Positions 22,244 to 30,424 of a DNA stretch of 64,000 nucleotides are shown piece by piece (within the stretch, counting starts at the first letter, position 1; each line of letters begins with the position of its first letter). The stretch comes from Flintibacter faecis (GTDB lineage Bacteria > Bacillota > Clostridia > Oscillospirales > Oscillospiraceae), in contig NZ_JACOPN010000004.1 in assembly GCF_014287875.1 (NCBI RefSeq), positions 1 to 64,000 of the forward strand, in the 5' to 3' direction. Position numbers and translations under genes: made by a program. Under the pieces are notes generated by a model. It worked only from the letters and a program-made list of their open reading frames with translations, had not been told where the DNA came from and searched no databases.

Positions 22244-24082
22244 ATGAATCGTACCTTGGAACATATCCTGCCCAACGTACAAAAGCCCGCCCGCTACACA
22301 GGCGGGGAGTACAATGCGGTGGTCAAAGATAAAAAGCAGATCAAGACCCGTTTTGCCCTGTGCTTTCCCGACACCTATGAGATCGGCATGTCCAATTTGG
22401 GCTGCCGCATTCTGTATGGGGTGATGAACCAGCGCAGCGACGTGTGGTGCGAGCGCTGCTATGCCCCCTGGGGGGACATGGAGGAGGAGATGCGCCGGGA
22501 GGGCCTTTTGCTCTATGGCCTGGAGAGCGGCGACGCCATCGCGGACTTTGACATCATCGGCTTTTCCCTGGGCTATGAGATGGCATACACCAATGTGCTG
22601 AACATGCTGGACCTGGCCGGGGTGCCCCTGCGCGCAGCGGACCGGCCCGATCTGGCCCCCATGATCGTGGCGGGGGGGACCTGCTGCTATAACCCGGAGC
22701 CCCTGGCCCCTTTTATCGACCTGTTTATCCTGGGCGAGGGGGAGGAGGTCACCCTGGAATATATCGACCTATACCAGCAGGCCAATGAGGACGGCTGGTC
22801 CAAGGAGGAGTTCCTTCAGGAGGCCGCTAAAATTCCAGGCATCTACGTCCCCTCCCTGTATGAGGTGACCTATCGCCCCGACGGCGTGGTGGAGGCAGTG
22901 ACCCCCAAGGGGGAGACCCCCGCCACCGTGACCAAGCGCATCGTTCAGGACATGAACAAGGCCTATTTCCCCGTGAAGACCATCATCCCCTCCACTGAGA
23001 TCGTCCACGACCGGGTGATGCTGGAGCTGTTCCGGGGCTGTATCCGGGGCTGCCGCTTCTGCCAGGCGGGCTATGCCTATCGCCCGGTGCGCAACCGGGA
23101 CCCCAAGCTGCTGGCGGAGTATGGCAAGGCGGCCTGCGAGGACTCGGGCTATCAGGAGATGACCCTGTCCAGTCTGTCCTCCACCGACTACCCCTGCCTG
23201 ATGGAACTGTGCGACGACCTGCTGGACTATTGCAGTCCCCGGGACATCGGCCTGTCCCTGCCCTCTCTGCGGGCAGACACCTTCTCCATGAGCCTGATGG
23301 AGCGCCTGCAGCGGGTGCGCAAGGGCGGCCTGACCTTCGCCCCCGAGGCGGGCACCCAGCGTCTGCGGGACGCCATCAACAAGAACCTGCGGGAGGAGGA
23401 CCTGCTCCAGTCCTGCCGCACCTGCTTCTCCGGCGGCTGGAACGGCGTGAAGCTCTATTTTATGCTGGGCCTGCCCACCGAGACGGACGAGGACGTGCTG
23501 GGCATCGCCGACCTGGCCCGGAAGGTCTATCAGACCTGGCGGGAGTACACCCCCAACCGGGCCCGGGGCGTGCGCATCACGGTGTCCACCTCCTGGTTCG
23601 TACCCAAGCCCCACACGGCGTTCCAGTGGGATGCCCAGATCCCGGTGGAGGAGTATCAGCGCCGGGTGGACCTGCTGCGGGAGGCCCTGCGCCGGGACAA
23701 GTCCATCACCTATAACTGGCACGACCCGGAGACCAGCTATCTGGAGGCCATCTTCTCCCGGGGGGACCGCCGTCTGGCCGATGTGCTGGAGTACGCCTGG
23801 AACCACGGGGCCAAGCTGGACTCCTGGAGCGAATATTTCGATTTTCAGCGCTGGATGGACGCCCTGTCCGCCTGCGGCCTGGATGGGGACTTCTATGCCC
23901 ACCGGGTGCGGGAGAAGGACGAGGTGTTCCCCTGGGCCGTCCCCTCGGTAGGGGTGAGCCGGGCGTTTTTGTGGCATGAGCGGGAACTGTGCTATCAGTC
24001 CGTCACCACGCCGGACTGCCGTACCCGGTGCTCGGGCTGCGGCGCCAATCATCTGCTGACGGGAGGTGGCCGCTGTGGCTGA
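22244..24082 (+). CDS. B12-binding-domain radical SAM protein (TIGR03960 type)
   Basis: A 612-residue iron-sulfur enzyme. The N-terminal part is a B12-binding-like domain (about residues 30-190, with GGTCCYNPEPLAPFIDLF). The radical SAM core begins at ELFRGCIRGCRFCQAGY (near residue 270), the CxxxCxxC cluster, and the C-terminal Cys motif CRTRCSGCG closes the protein. These proteins are nearly always encoded with a TIGR03936/DUF2344 partner, as here with an 8-base overlap; in some genomes the two are fused. The exact substrate is unknown; an RNA or ribosome modification role is suspected. The ATG at 22244 follows CCGGAGG. Confidence 0.9.
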   Translation: MNRTLEHILPNVQKPARYTGGEYNAVVKDKKQIKTRFALCFPDTYEIGMSNLGCRILYGVMNQRSDVWCERCYAPWGDMEEEMRREGLLLYGLESGDAIADFDIIGFSLGYEMAYTNVLNMLDLAGVPLRAADRPDLAPMIVAGGTCCYNPEPLAPFIDLFILGEGEEVTLEYIDLYQQANEDGWSKEEFLQEAAKIPGIYVPSLYEVTYRPDGVVEAVTPKGETPATVTKRIVQDMNKAYFPVKTIIPSTEIVHDRVMLELFRGCIRGCRFCQAGYAYRPVRNRDPKLLAEYGKAACEDSGYQEMTLSSLSSTDYPCLMELCDDLLDYCSPRDIGLSLPSLRADTFSMSLMERLQRVRKGGLTFAPEAGTQRLRDAINKNLREEDLLQSCRTCFSGGWNGVKLYFMLGLPTETDEDVLGIADLARKVYQTWREYTPNRARGVRITVSTSWFVPKPHTAFQWDAQIPVEEYQRRVDLLREALRRDKSITYNWHDPETSYLEAIFSRGDRRLADVLEYAWNHGAKLDSWSEYFDFQRWMDALSACGLDGDFYAHRVREKDEVFPWAVPSVGVSRAFLWHERELCYQSVTTPDCRTRCSGCGANHLLTGGGRCG

Positions 24083-24740
24083 TCGACTGCTGTTTTCCAA
24101 GACGGGCCGGGCCAAGTATATCTCTCACCTGGACCTGATGCGCACCTTCCAGCGGGCCTTTGCCCGGGCCCAGATCCGAATCAAGCACACCGAGGGCTTC
24201 AATCCCCACCCCTTTGTGTCCATCGCCCTGCCCCTGTCCGTGGGCTATTCCAGCCAGTGCGAGATATTGGAGTTCGGTCTGATGGGGGACACGCCCTATG
24301 ACCAGGTGCCCCAGCGGCTGACCGCCGCCATGCCCGAGGGCATCGTCATCCACCAGTGCTATCCGGCCCAGCGCAAGCTGAAAGAGCTGACCTCCATCAA
24401 TTATATCATGAACTTTGAATACTCCGAGGGCCGCCCCCAGGAGGCGGAGCCCGCCATGCAGGCGCTGCTGAATCAGGAGAGCCTGGTGGTGCAGAAAAAG
24501 TCCAACAAGTCCAAGAAGGGCTACACCGAGGTGGACCTCATCCCCCTCATCCGGGGCTGGAATCTGGAGTGTCAAAGCGACACCATGACCCTGGACGCGG
24601 TGCTGTCCGCCCAGAACCCCGGCCTGAACCCGGAGCTGCTCCGGGCCGCCTTCTGCCGGGCCTACCCCGAATATGCCCCCGACTTCGTCACCTTCCACAG
24701 AAGAGAAGTGCTGGACGAAGAGGGAAAAGTATTTCGATAA
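24075..24740 (+). CDS. TIGR03936/DUF2344 radical-SAM-associated protein
   Basis: A 221-residue protein with the family signature LLFSKTGRAKYISHLDLMRTF near its start and KHTEGFNPHPFVSIALPLSVG soon after. It is the obligate neighbour of the B12-binding radical SAM protein and overlaps it. GTG at 24075 is preferred because GGGAGG lies 8 bases upstream; a GTG at 24066 is also in frame but inside that site. A terminator follows within 10 bases. Confidence 0.88.
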   Translation: MADRLLFSKTGRAKYISHLDLMRTFQRAFARAQIRIKHTEGFNPHPFVSIALPLSVGYSSQCEILEFGLMGDTPYDQVPQRLTAAMPEGIVIHQCYPAQRKLKELTSINYIMNFEYSEGRPQEAEPAMQALLNQESLVVQKKSNKSKKGYTEVDLIPLIRGWNLECQSDTMTLDAVLSAQNPGLNPELLRAAFCRAYPEYAPDFVTFHRREVLDEEGKVFR

Positions 24741-24748
24741 CACGATCA

Positions 24749-24792
24749 AGCGCCCTGTCCTTCTGCCTGTGCGGGAGGACAGGGCGCTTTTT
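24749..24792 (+). terminator. Terminator after the radical SAM pair
   Basis: AGCGCCCTGTCC (24749-24760) pairs with GGACAGGGCGCT (24777-24788), followed by a TTTTT run. It also touches the stop codon of the convergent transporter gene. Confidence 0.9.
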
Positions 24793-25814
24793 CATAGCCG
24801 GGCCAAAAAGAGCCGTCCGGCTCCCCAACCCAGCAGGGCGCAGCAGGGGAAGGTGAGCAGCCAGGCCAGGGCCACCTGACCGGCCACAGACCAGTCTGTC
24901 TGTCCGCCCCCGGCGCTGCCTGCCCCCAGCAGAGCGGCGGTGCGGGTGTGGGTGGTGGAGACGGGCAGACCCAGCAGGGTGGCCGCCCACAGGCTCAGCG
25001 CCCCGGCCAGATCGGTGGCCAGGGCCCGGCAGGGGTCCAGAGCCACCATGTCCCGGCCCATGCGGTGGATGATCCGCCGCCCGCCCAGAGCGGTGCCCCC
25101 GGACATGGCGGCGGCGCACAGAAGGGACAGCCACAGGGGGACCGGTCCCGGCGGCGCATCCCCCTGTCCCCGGGCCAGGGCCAGCCCCAGGAGAAAGACC
25201 CCAAGCAGCTTCTGCCCGTCCTGAGCCCCGTGGAGAAAGGCGGCGGCCGCCGCCCCGGGAAGCTGGGCCAGTCGGAGGGCGTGCGGATCGGCGTTCAGCC
25301 GGGACAGCCGCCGCTGTACCGCCCGTCCAGCCCAAAAGGCCAGAAAAATGGACAAGATCAGTCCGCCCAGCACCCGTCCCCAGGCCCACCAGCGGATGCA
25401 GGACAGATCACCCGCCTGGGCCACGGCGGCCCCGGAGAGACCGGCGGCCAGGGCGTGGCTCTCGCTGGTGGGGATGCCCAGCGCCCAGGCGGCCACCGCC
25501 CACAGGACAACGGCGGTCATGGCGGCGCACAGGGCGCACAGGGCCTGGCGGGACGTTCCGCCGAAGCGGGCCATGGAGTAGACGGTCCGGGCCACCGGAG
25601 CCGCCGCCGTGACGGACAGCACCCCGGCGCAGTTGCACAGAGCGGCCAGCGCCGCAGCGGCCGGGAAGGGGAGCGCCCCGGAGACCACCACCCCGGCGAT
25701 GGCGTTGGGGGCATCCGTCCAGCCGTTCACCACCAGCACCGCCAGGGTGAGGAGCACGGTGAAGGCCAGGGCGGGGCTGCGGGCCATGTGGCAGAGCAGG
25801 TCGGAAAAAGCCAT
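24792..25814 (-). CDS. PiT-family inorganic phosphate transporter
   Basis: A 340-residue membrane protein with about ten hydrophobic helices. The two PiT half-repeats are visible: NGWTDAPNAIAGVV near residue 30 with PTSESHALAAGLSG, and GAQDGQK with LPVSTTHTRTAALLG in the second half. It should carry phosphate with a cation across the cytoplasmic membrane. It is encoded just 48 bases downstream of the DNA polymerase IV gene on the same strand. No PhoU-like partner is seen next to it. Confidence 0.9.
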   Translation of the reverse strand: MAFSDLLCHMARSPALAFTVLLTLAVLVVNGWTDAPNAIAGVVVSGALPFPAAAALAALCNCAGVLSVTAAAPVARTVYSMARFGGTSRQALCALCAAMTAVVLWAVAAWALGIPTSESHALAAGLSGAAVAQAGDLSCIRWWAWGRVLGGLILSIFLAFWAGRAVQRRLSRLNADPHALRLAQLPGAAAAAFLHGAQDGQKLLGVFLLGLALARGQGDAPPGPVPLWLSLLCAAAMSGGTALGGRRIIHRMGRDMVALDPCRALATDLAGALSLWAATLLGLPVSTTHTRTAALLGAGSAGGGQTDWSVAGQVALAWLLTFPCCALLGWGAGRLFLARL

Positions 25815-25862
25815 GGGCGAGGGATCACCTCCATGGCAAAGGCTATGCGGAGGCGGCGTGGA

Positions 25863-27101
25863 CTATGTCCCCTCCCGGTCCGGGAAGGGGTCGTGGCCGG
25901 TGGAGGCCGTGTTCCGGGGGGCGGAGGCTGGCTGGATGGCCCTCCCGCCGTATTTGGCCCGGATGGCGTCCATGGCCTGCTCCAGCCGCTCCCGGCGCTC
26001 CCGCTGGTGCTGCCGGGGGGCATCCCAAAGCTCCAGCTGGGCGGCGGCCTCCTCCGCCGGGATGAGATAGATGGCCGTGACGGTGAGGGCCCGCACCGGG
26101 CGGTCCATGGACCAGCACTGGTCGGCCAGGGCCATGGCAGACCGGGCCAGCTCCCGGCCCAGATAGGTGGGGGTATCCAGGCGGGTCTGGCGGCTGATGT
26201 CGTGAAAATCCGGGTCCCGGATGGCAAGGGAGACCCCTTGACACTTCATGCCGCACAGCCTGAGCCGGGCGGCCACATGGTCAGACAGCTGGGTGATGCC
26301 GCCCCGGATCTCCTCCCGCCCCTGCAGATTCCGGGGAAAGGTGAAGCCGTTGCCCACCGACTTGGGCGGAGTGTACTGTCCGGCAGGAGCGACGGGGGAG
26401 CGGTCCAGACCGCAGGCGTAATCGTGGAGCTGAACGCCGTGCTTGCCCAGCAGGGTAAACAGGGCCTGGCGGTCAAAGGCGGCCAGGTCCCCGATGGTCT
26501 TCACGCCGAAGCGCTGAAAGGTCTGCCCGGCGGCCCGGCCCACATACAGCAGGTCGGACACGGGCAGGGGCCAGACGATGCGCCGGAAATTCTCCCGGGT
26601 GATGACGGTGGTGGCATCCGGCTTTTTATAGTCGCTGCCCAGCTTGGCAAAGACCTTGTTGAAGGAAACGCCCACGGAGATGGTCAGCCCCAGCTCCCGG
26701 CGCAGCCGGTCCCGCAGCCGGTCGGCCAGGGACGCGGCATCCCCGCCGAAGAGGTGGAGGGAGCCGGTGAGGTCCAGCCAGCTCTCGTCGATGCCGAAGG
26801 GCTCCACCAGGTCGGTGTACTCCCGGTAGATCTCTCCCACCTGGCGGGACAGGCGGCGGTATTTGTCGTGGTGGGCGGGGAGGAGGACCAGCTCCGGGCA
26901 CTTTTTTCGGGCCTGCCAGATGGTCTCCGCCGTCTTGACCCCAAAGCCCTTGGCGGGCTCGTTTTTGGCCAGGATGATGCCGTGGCGGCTCTCCGGGTCG
27001 CCGCACACCGCCACAGGCAGGTGGCGCAGCTCCGGGTGGTCCAGCAGCTCGGCGGAGGCGTAAAAACAGTTCAGATCGCAGTGAAAAATGATCCGGTCCA
27101 C
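25863..27101 (-). CDS. dinB: DNA polymerase IV (Y family)
   Basis: A 412-residue translesion polymerase. Motifs: FHCDLNCFYASAE at the N-terminus (first catalytic Asp), GIDESWLDLTGSLHLF (catalytic Asp-Glu pair) near residue 100, and a helix-hairpin region; the C-terminal little-finger domain is complete. No C-terminal clamp-binding motif was examined in detail. GTG at 27101 is preferred: AAAGGGG lies before it and the promoter's predicted transcription start (about 27131) is downstream of the more distal ATG at 27158. ATG at 27122 is possible. An unrelated methyltransferase is divergently transcribed. Confidence 0.9.
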   Translation of the reverse strand: MDRIIFHCDLNCFYASAELLDHPELRHLPVAVCGDPESRHGIILAKNEPAKGFGVKTAETIWQARKKCPELVLLPAHHDKYRRLSRQVGEIYREYTDLVEPFGIDESWLDLTGSLHLFGGDAASLADRLRDRLRRELGLTISVGVSFNKVFAKLGSDYKKPDATTVITRENFRRIVWPLPVSDLLYVGRAAGQTFQRFGVKTIGDLAAFDRQALFTLLGKHGVQLHDYACGLDRSPVAPAGQYTPPKSVGNGFTFPRNLQGREEIRGGITQLSDHVAARLRLCGMKCQGVSLAIRDPDFHDISRQTRLDTPTYLGRELARSAMALADQCWSMDRPVRALTVTAIYLIPAEEAAAQLELWDAPRQHQRERRERLEQAMDAIRAKYGGRAIQPASAPRNTASTGHDPFPDREGT

Positions 27102-27137
27102 AGTCCAGCGCCCCTTTCCCATCGGTTTGGTAAGGCC

Positions 27138-27166
27138 ATTATACCGGTTCCTGCACAAGAAGTCAA
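27138..27166 (-). promoter_or_regulatory. Promoter of dinB
   Basis: On the minus strand TTGACT (27166-27161), a 17-base spacer and TATAAT (27143-27138). This placement rules out the ATG at 27158 as the start of dinB. Confidence 0.8.
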
Positions 27167-27213
27167 ACGGATGTTCTAAATCAACAAAAGAAACAAAAAT
27201 GACCGGGAAACTA

Positions 27214-27242
27214 TTTCAAAATTTCAACGGATATGCTATACT
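27214..27242 (+). promoter_or_regulatory. Promoter of the methyltransferase gene
   Basis: TTTCAA (27214-27219), a 17-base spacer and TATACT (27237-27242), just upstream of AAAGGAAG and the start at 27270. Confidence 0.65.
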
Positions 27243-27269
27243 GGGCGAAGAAAGGAAGTGCATTGTCCC

Positions 27270-27896
27270 ATGATCACGGAGAGAGATTTTTGGAACCACC
27301 GCTCCCATAACTATGACGAGCAGATCGGCCCCCTGTACGAGCGGGCCTATCAGCTGACGGCGGAGCGGACGCTGGCCTATTTAAAGCCGGAGGACCGGGT
27401 GCTGGACTTTGCCTGCGGCACGGGCATCGTCACCCTGGAGGAGGCCCCCCATGTGAAGTACGTCCGGGCCATCGATATTTCGGATGAGATGGTGGTCAAG
27501 GCCAAACAGAAGATGGCCGATCATGGCGTGACCAATGTAGAGGTGACCCAGACCGACCTGTTTGACCCCTGTCTGGAGCCGGCCAGCTTCGATGTGGTCA
27601 CTGCGTTCAACGTGCTGTGCTATGTGGAGGACAGCGCCGCCGTGCTGGCCCGGATCAGAAGCCTGTTAAAGCCCGGCGGACGGTTTCTCTCTGCCACCGA
27701 CTGCCTGGGGGAGAAGCTGACCAAGGTGGGCGTGAAGAAGTGGTTTAAAAGCCGCACCGGTTCCATGCCCTATGTGGCCTTCTATAAGATGAAGGGGCTG
27801 GAACGGCGCATTGCCGACGCGGGCTTTACCGTGGTAGAGAGCAAGAACCTGTTCCCCGCACCGCCCAACCTGTTTGTGGCGGCAAAAAAAGTGTGA
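27270..27896 (+). CDS. Class I SAM-dependent methyltransferase
   Basis: A 208-residue soluble methyltransferase with motif I VLDFACGTGIVT near residue 47, the acidic end of strand 2 in RAIDISDEMV, and motif IV-like FDVVTAFNVLCYV. It resembles small-molecule methyltransferases of the UbiE/methyltransf_11 group; the substrate cannot be told. The ATG at 27270 follows AAAGGAAG at some distance; GTG at 27258 is also in frame. It stands alone between its own promoter and a terminator. Confidence 0.85.
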   Translation: MITERDFWNHRSHNYDEQIGPLYERAYQLTAERTLAYLKPEDRVLDFACGTGIVTLEEAPHVKYVRAIDISDEMVVKAKQKMADHGVTNVEVTQTDLFDPCLEPASFDVVTAFNVLCYVEDSAAVLARIRSLLKPGGRFLSATDCLGEKLTKVGVKKWFKSRTGSMPYVAFYKMKGLERRIADAGFTVVESKNLFPAPPNLFVAAKKV

Positions 27897-27948
27897 CAAT
27901 GACTGGGGTATTATGAAAAACAAGGACAAAAGTCCTGAATCACTGTGA

Positions 27949-27980
27949 AAAACCGCCGCAGGAAGCCCTGCGGCGGTTTT
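27949..27980 (+). terminator. Terminator after the methyltransferase gene
   Basis: AAAACCGCCGCAGG (27949-27962) pairs with CCTGCGGCGGTTTT (27967-27980), a near-symmetric stem able to act in both directions. Confidence 0.88.
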
Positions 27981-28004
27981 GCAGCGTGTCGATAAACCCG
28001 TTTC

Positions 28005-28182
28005 TGTCATTCCGAGGAGCGAAGCACCCGCAAGGGGTACGCCGCATCCGTAAGGCAGCAGAGCTGCCAACGGCTGCGCAGCGACGTGGGAATCCGTAAC
28101 TCAAAAACCAGAAATGTGCTGATAATCATGGGTTTTGGGAACGGATTGCCACGTCGGCCCGTTGGGCCTCCTCGCAATGACA
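28005..28182. repeat. MITE-like intergenic repeat, about 178 bases
   Basis: The ends TGTCATTCCGAGGAG (28005-) and CCTCCTCGCAATGACA (-28182) are imperfect terminal inverted repeats. Internally GCGACGTGGGAATCCGT is mirrored by ACGGATTGCCACGTCGG. This type of TGTCATT...AATGACA element is widely scattered in Clostridia and other bacteria as a non-coding repeat. No gene is inside. Confidence 0.8.
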
Positions 28183-28204
28183 GGCTTTTGTGACTGGTTG
28201 CAGA

Positions 28205-28783
28205 TCAGACCTTCTGTGCGGCGGGCTTCTGCCAGCCCTCGCCGTGGACGATGTAGCGGGACACGGTCTTGTAAAGCAGGAAGGTGACCCCGGAGTTCAG
28301 TCCGGCCTTGATGAGGTTGAAGGGGAGAATACCGGGCAGCAGCAGGGCGTCCACCGCCTCCACGGGCCAGCCGGTGAAGTAGGGGGTGATGATGTGGTTG
28401 GCGGGCATCATGATAAGACCCATGGCCAGGGTGCCCAGCAGCAGGCCCAGGACCCCGCCGGAGCGGGTGCGGCGGAAACGGTAGATGGAACCGGCCACCA
28501 GTACCAGGGTGGAGGTGGCGATGATGTGCATCACAATGCCATAGAGGCCGCTGCCCGCGCTGACAGTGACCCCCTGGATCAGGCTGGCCACCACGGTGAG
28601 GGCCACGCCGGCCAGAGGGCCATAGGCCAGAGCGCCGATGAGAATGGGGATGTCCGCCGGGTCATACTCCAAGAAGGCGGCGGCGGGGATCAGGGGGAAG
28701 TGGACCGCATAGATCAAAACTACAGATACGGCCACCAGAAGGGCCATTACGGCCAGCTTGCGGATATTCGTGGTGCGGGACAT
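28205..28783 (-). CDS. ribU: Riboflavin ECF transporter S component
   Basis: A 192-residue membrane protein with five to six hydrophobic helices, starting MSRTTNIRKLAVMALLVAVS. Features of the RibU group are seen in FPLIPAAAFLEYDPADIPIL and in GPLAGVALTVVASLIQG. It binds riboflavin in the membrane and works with a shared ECF energizing module encoded elsewhere. The ATG at 28783 is preceded by AAGGAGTTG. An FMN riboswitch lies directly upstream and fits the assignment well. Confidence 0.93.
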   Translation of the reverse strand: MSRTTNIRKLAVMALLVAVSVVLIYAVHFPLIPAAAFLEYDPADIPILIGALAYGPLAGVALTVVASLIQGVTVSAGSGLYGIVMHIIATSTLVLVAGSIYRFRRTRSGGVLGLLLGTLAMGLIMMPANHIITPYFTGWPVEAVDALLLPGILPFNLIKAGLNSGVTFLLYKTVSRYIVHGEGWQKPAAQKV

Positions 28784-28901
28784 AAAAAAACAACTCCTTC
28801 GATTTGTCTTGAAACACCTGAAAAGCCATGCCTTCCAGGTGTCAAAACGATCAAAGGAGGAGGGGGATCGGCCGCAAAGCGGCATGGATCGTTTCCACAC
28901 A

Positions 28902-29016
28902 TCTTCTTCCATCCGGACTATACCGTTGGTCCCGGAGTTTCACCGGGTCAGCGGACCTGCGAACAGATCCGGTCGCGGACTATACCGCCAGTGGGGAATC
29001 ACACCCCGCCCTGAAG
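28902..29016 (-). promoter_or_regulatory. FMN riboswitch (RFN element)
   Basis: On the minus strand the conserved RFN blocks appear in order: TTCAGGGCGGGGTG, TTCCCCACTGGCGGT, AGTCCGCGA, the GGTGAAACTCCGGGACC stem and ACGGTATAGTCCGGATG, ending before GAAGAAGAT. Between it and the ribU start lie mutually exclusive stems (GAAACGATC/GATCGTTTTG and ACACCTG/CAGGTGT) that can form the expression platform, the last one overlapping the approach to the ribosome binding site. Confidence 0.95.
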
Positions 29017-29044
29017 ACATTGAATTCAGTTGTTCGTTGTTTTT

Positions 29045-29073
29045 ATTATAAGCGATGACGGGAGGAAATGCAA
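29045..29073 (-). promoter_or_regulatory. Promoter of the ribU leader
   Basis: On the minus strand TTGCAT (29073-29068), 17-base spacer, TATAAT (29050-29045), about 30 bases before the riboswitch. Confidence 0.82.
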
Positions 29074-29118
29074 GCGTTTCTTTCCTGCAGGCGACTGTGG
29101 AGAAATGGGGAAAAAGTA

Positions 29119-29148
29119 TTGACAGAGGCGGTATTTGGGTGCTATGAT
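29119..29148 (+). promoter_or_regulatory. Promoter of the metNIQ leader
   Basis: TTGACA (29119-29124), an 18-base spacer and TATGAT (29143-29148), about 38 bases before the leader ORF. Confidence 0.8.
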
Positions 29149-29185
29149 ACACAGGTATCTGACAGAAAAGAGGAGGCTGACCCAT

Positions 29186-29302
29186 ATGGAGAGCGTCCAC
29201 CGCACCCGCTGCATGGTGATGGAGGGGATGCGCATGGTTTCCATGCGTATGATGCGCTGCGCTCAAAACATGGGCTCGTTCGGTCTCCGCTTCGTCTGCT
29301 GA
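29186..29302 (+). CDS. Met-rich leader peptide upstream of metNIQ
   Basis: A 38-codon ORF with AGAGGAGG (29169-29176) nine bases before its ATG. Methionine occupies 9 of 38 positions (1, 10, 12, 15, 17, 20, 22, 23 and 29), including MRMVSMRMM; there are three Cys. It sits between a promoter and an intrinsic terminator that precede the methionine ABC transporter genes. This is the layout of amino-acid attenuation: ribosome stalling at Met codons when charged Met-tRNA is short would change folding downstream. The match of peptide bias to operon function is the main evidence. The ORF is too short for reliable statistics, and no homologue is known to me. Confidence 0.7.
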   Translation: MESVHRTRCMVMEGMRMVSMRMMRCAQNMGSFGLRFVC

Positions 29303-29320
29303 TAGGCAATGAGCGCAACC

Positions 29321-29358
29321 AAGACCTGAGAAACGGGCGTGTTTCTCAGGTCTTTTTT
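29321..29358 (+). terminator. Attenuator terminator before metN
   Basis: AAGACCTGAGAAAC (29321-29334) pairs with GTTTCTCAGGTCTT (29341-29354) and runs into six T. It lies 18 bases after the leader ORF stop and before metN. GGTCT (29282-29286), inside the leader ORF, could pair with AGACC (29322-29326) and disrupt the stem when a ribosome stalls earlier. Confidence 0.88.
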
Positions 29359-29431
29359 CACGGGATCGGACCTGAGCGTCTGGACCCTGCTGATCAGTGT
29401 GTATATGTGTATAAAGGAAAGGGGCGTCCCC

Positions 29432-30424
29432 ATGATCGAATTAAAGCATTTGGGCAAGACCTATGAGACCTCCTCCGGCAGCGTCACCGCCCTGCGGGAT
29501 ATCGACCTGACCATTCAGGACGGGGAGATCTTCGGCGTGATCGGTCTGTCCGGCGCGGGTAAGAGCACGTTGGTGCGGTGCATCAATCTGCTGGAGCGGC
29601 CCACCCAGGGCGAGGTGTGGATCGACGGCCAGGAGCTGACCCGGCTGCCCCAGAAGCAGCTGCTGGCCATGCGGCGGAACATCGGCATGATCTTTCAGGG
29701 CTTTAACCTGCTGGAGCAGCGCACGGTGCTCAGCAACGTGGCCTTCCCCCTGATGCTGGCGGGGGAGAAGAAGGACAAGGCCCAGGCCCGGGCGGCGGAG
29801 CTGCTGGGGCTGGTGGGCCTGTCTGACAAGGCCAGGTCCTATCCCAGCCAGCTCTCCGGCGGCCAGAAGCAGCGGGTGGCCATTGCCCGGGCCCTGTCCA
29901 CCAGCCCCAAGTATCTGCTGTGCGACGAGGCCACCAGCGCCCTGGACCCCAACACCACCCGTGCCATTCTGGAGCTGCTGCGGCAGATCAACCGGGACCT
30001 GGGCGTGACGATTATCATCATCACCCACGAGATGAAGGTCATCGACCAGATCTGCGACCGGGTGGCGGTGATCGACCACAGCTCCATCGCTGAGGAGGGC
30101 AAGGTGAGCGACGTGTTCACCAACCCCCAGTCCCAGATCGCCCGGGAGCTCATCCTGCCCCAGGATATCAGTGCCGCCCAGACCAGCGGCGGAGCCCAGC
30201 TGCGCATCATCTTCAGCGGCGAGAGCGCCAAGCAGCCCGTGCTGTCTCAGCTGACCCTGGAGTGCCAGGTGCCGGTGAATATTCTGTTTGCCGACACCAA
30301 AGAGGTGGAGGGCAAGGCCTATGGCCAGATGCTGCTGGAGCTGCCCTGTGACGAGAACCAGGCGGAGAAGGTCCGCACCTGGCTGCGCAGCAGCGGCATC
30401 CAGTGGAAGGAGGAGAGCAAGTGA
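29432..30424 (+). CDS. metN: Methionine ABC transporter ATP-binding protein
   Basis: A 330-residue ABC ATPase. Walker A GLSGAGKS is near residue 39, the signature LSGGQKQR near 141 and Walker B (YLLCDEATSALD) after it. The C-terminal 90 residues form a NIL domain, which senses methionine in MetN proteins. It energises uptake with MetI and MetQ encoded next. The ATG at 29432 follows AAAGGAAAGGGG. The open frame continues upstream through the terminator but lacks a good start. Stop and metI start share the bases TGATG. Confidence 0.94.
   Translation: MIELKHLGKTYETSSGSVTALRDIDLTIQDGEIFGVIGLSGAGKSTLVRCINLLERPTQGEVWIDGQELTRLPQKQLLAMRRNIGMIFQGFNLLEQRTVLSNVAFPLMLAGEKKDKAQARAAELLGLVGLSDKARSYPSQLSGGQKQRVAIARALSTSPKYLLCDEATSALDPNTTRAILELLRQINRDLGVTIIIITHEMKVIDQICDRVAVIDHSSIAEEGKVSDVFTNPQSQIARELILPQDISAAQTSGGAQLRIIFSGESAKQPVLSQLTLECQVPVNILFADTKEVEGKAYGQMLLELPCDENQAEKVRTWLRSSGIQWKEESK

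Noticed and set aside
24948..27179. A 743-codon open frame on the plus strand
   Set aside because: It is antisense to the phosphate transporter and dinB, has Gly/Pro/Arg/Gln-rich composition typical of shadow frames in GC-rich DNA, and no motif.
29149..29320. Possible T-box or SAM riboswitch before metN
   Set aside because: No T-box consensus bulge and no SAM-aptamer blocks could be found; the leader ORF and terminator explain the region better.
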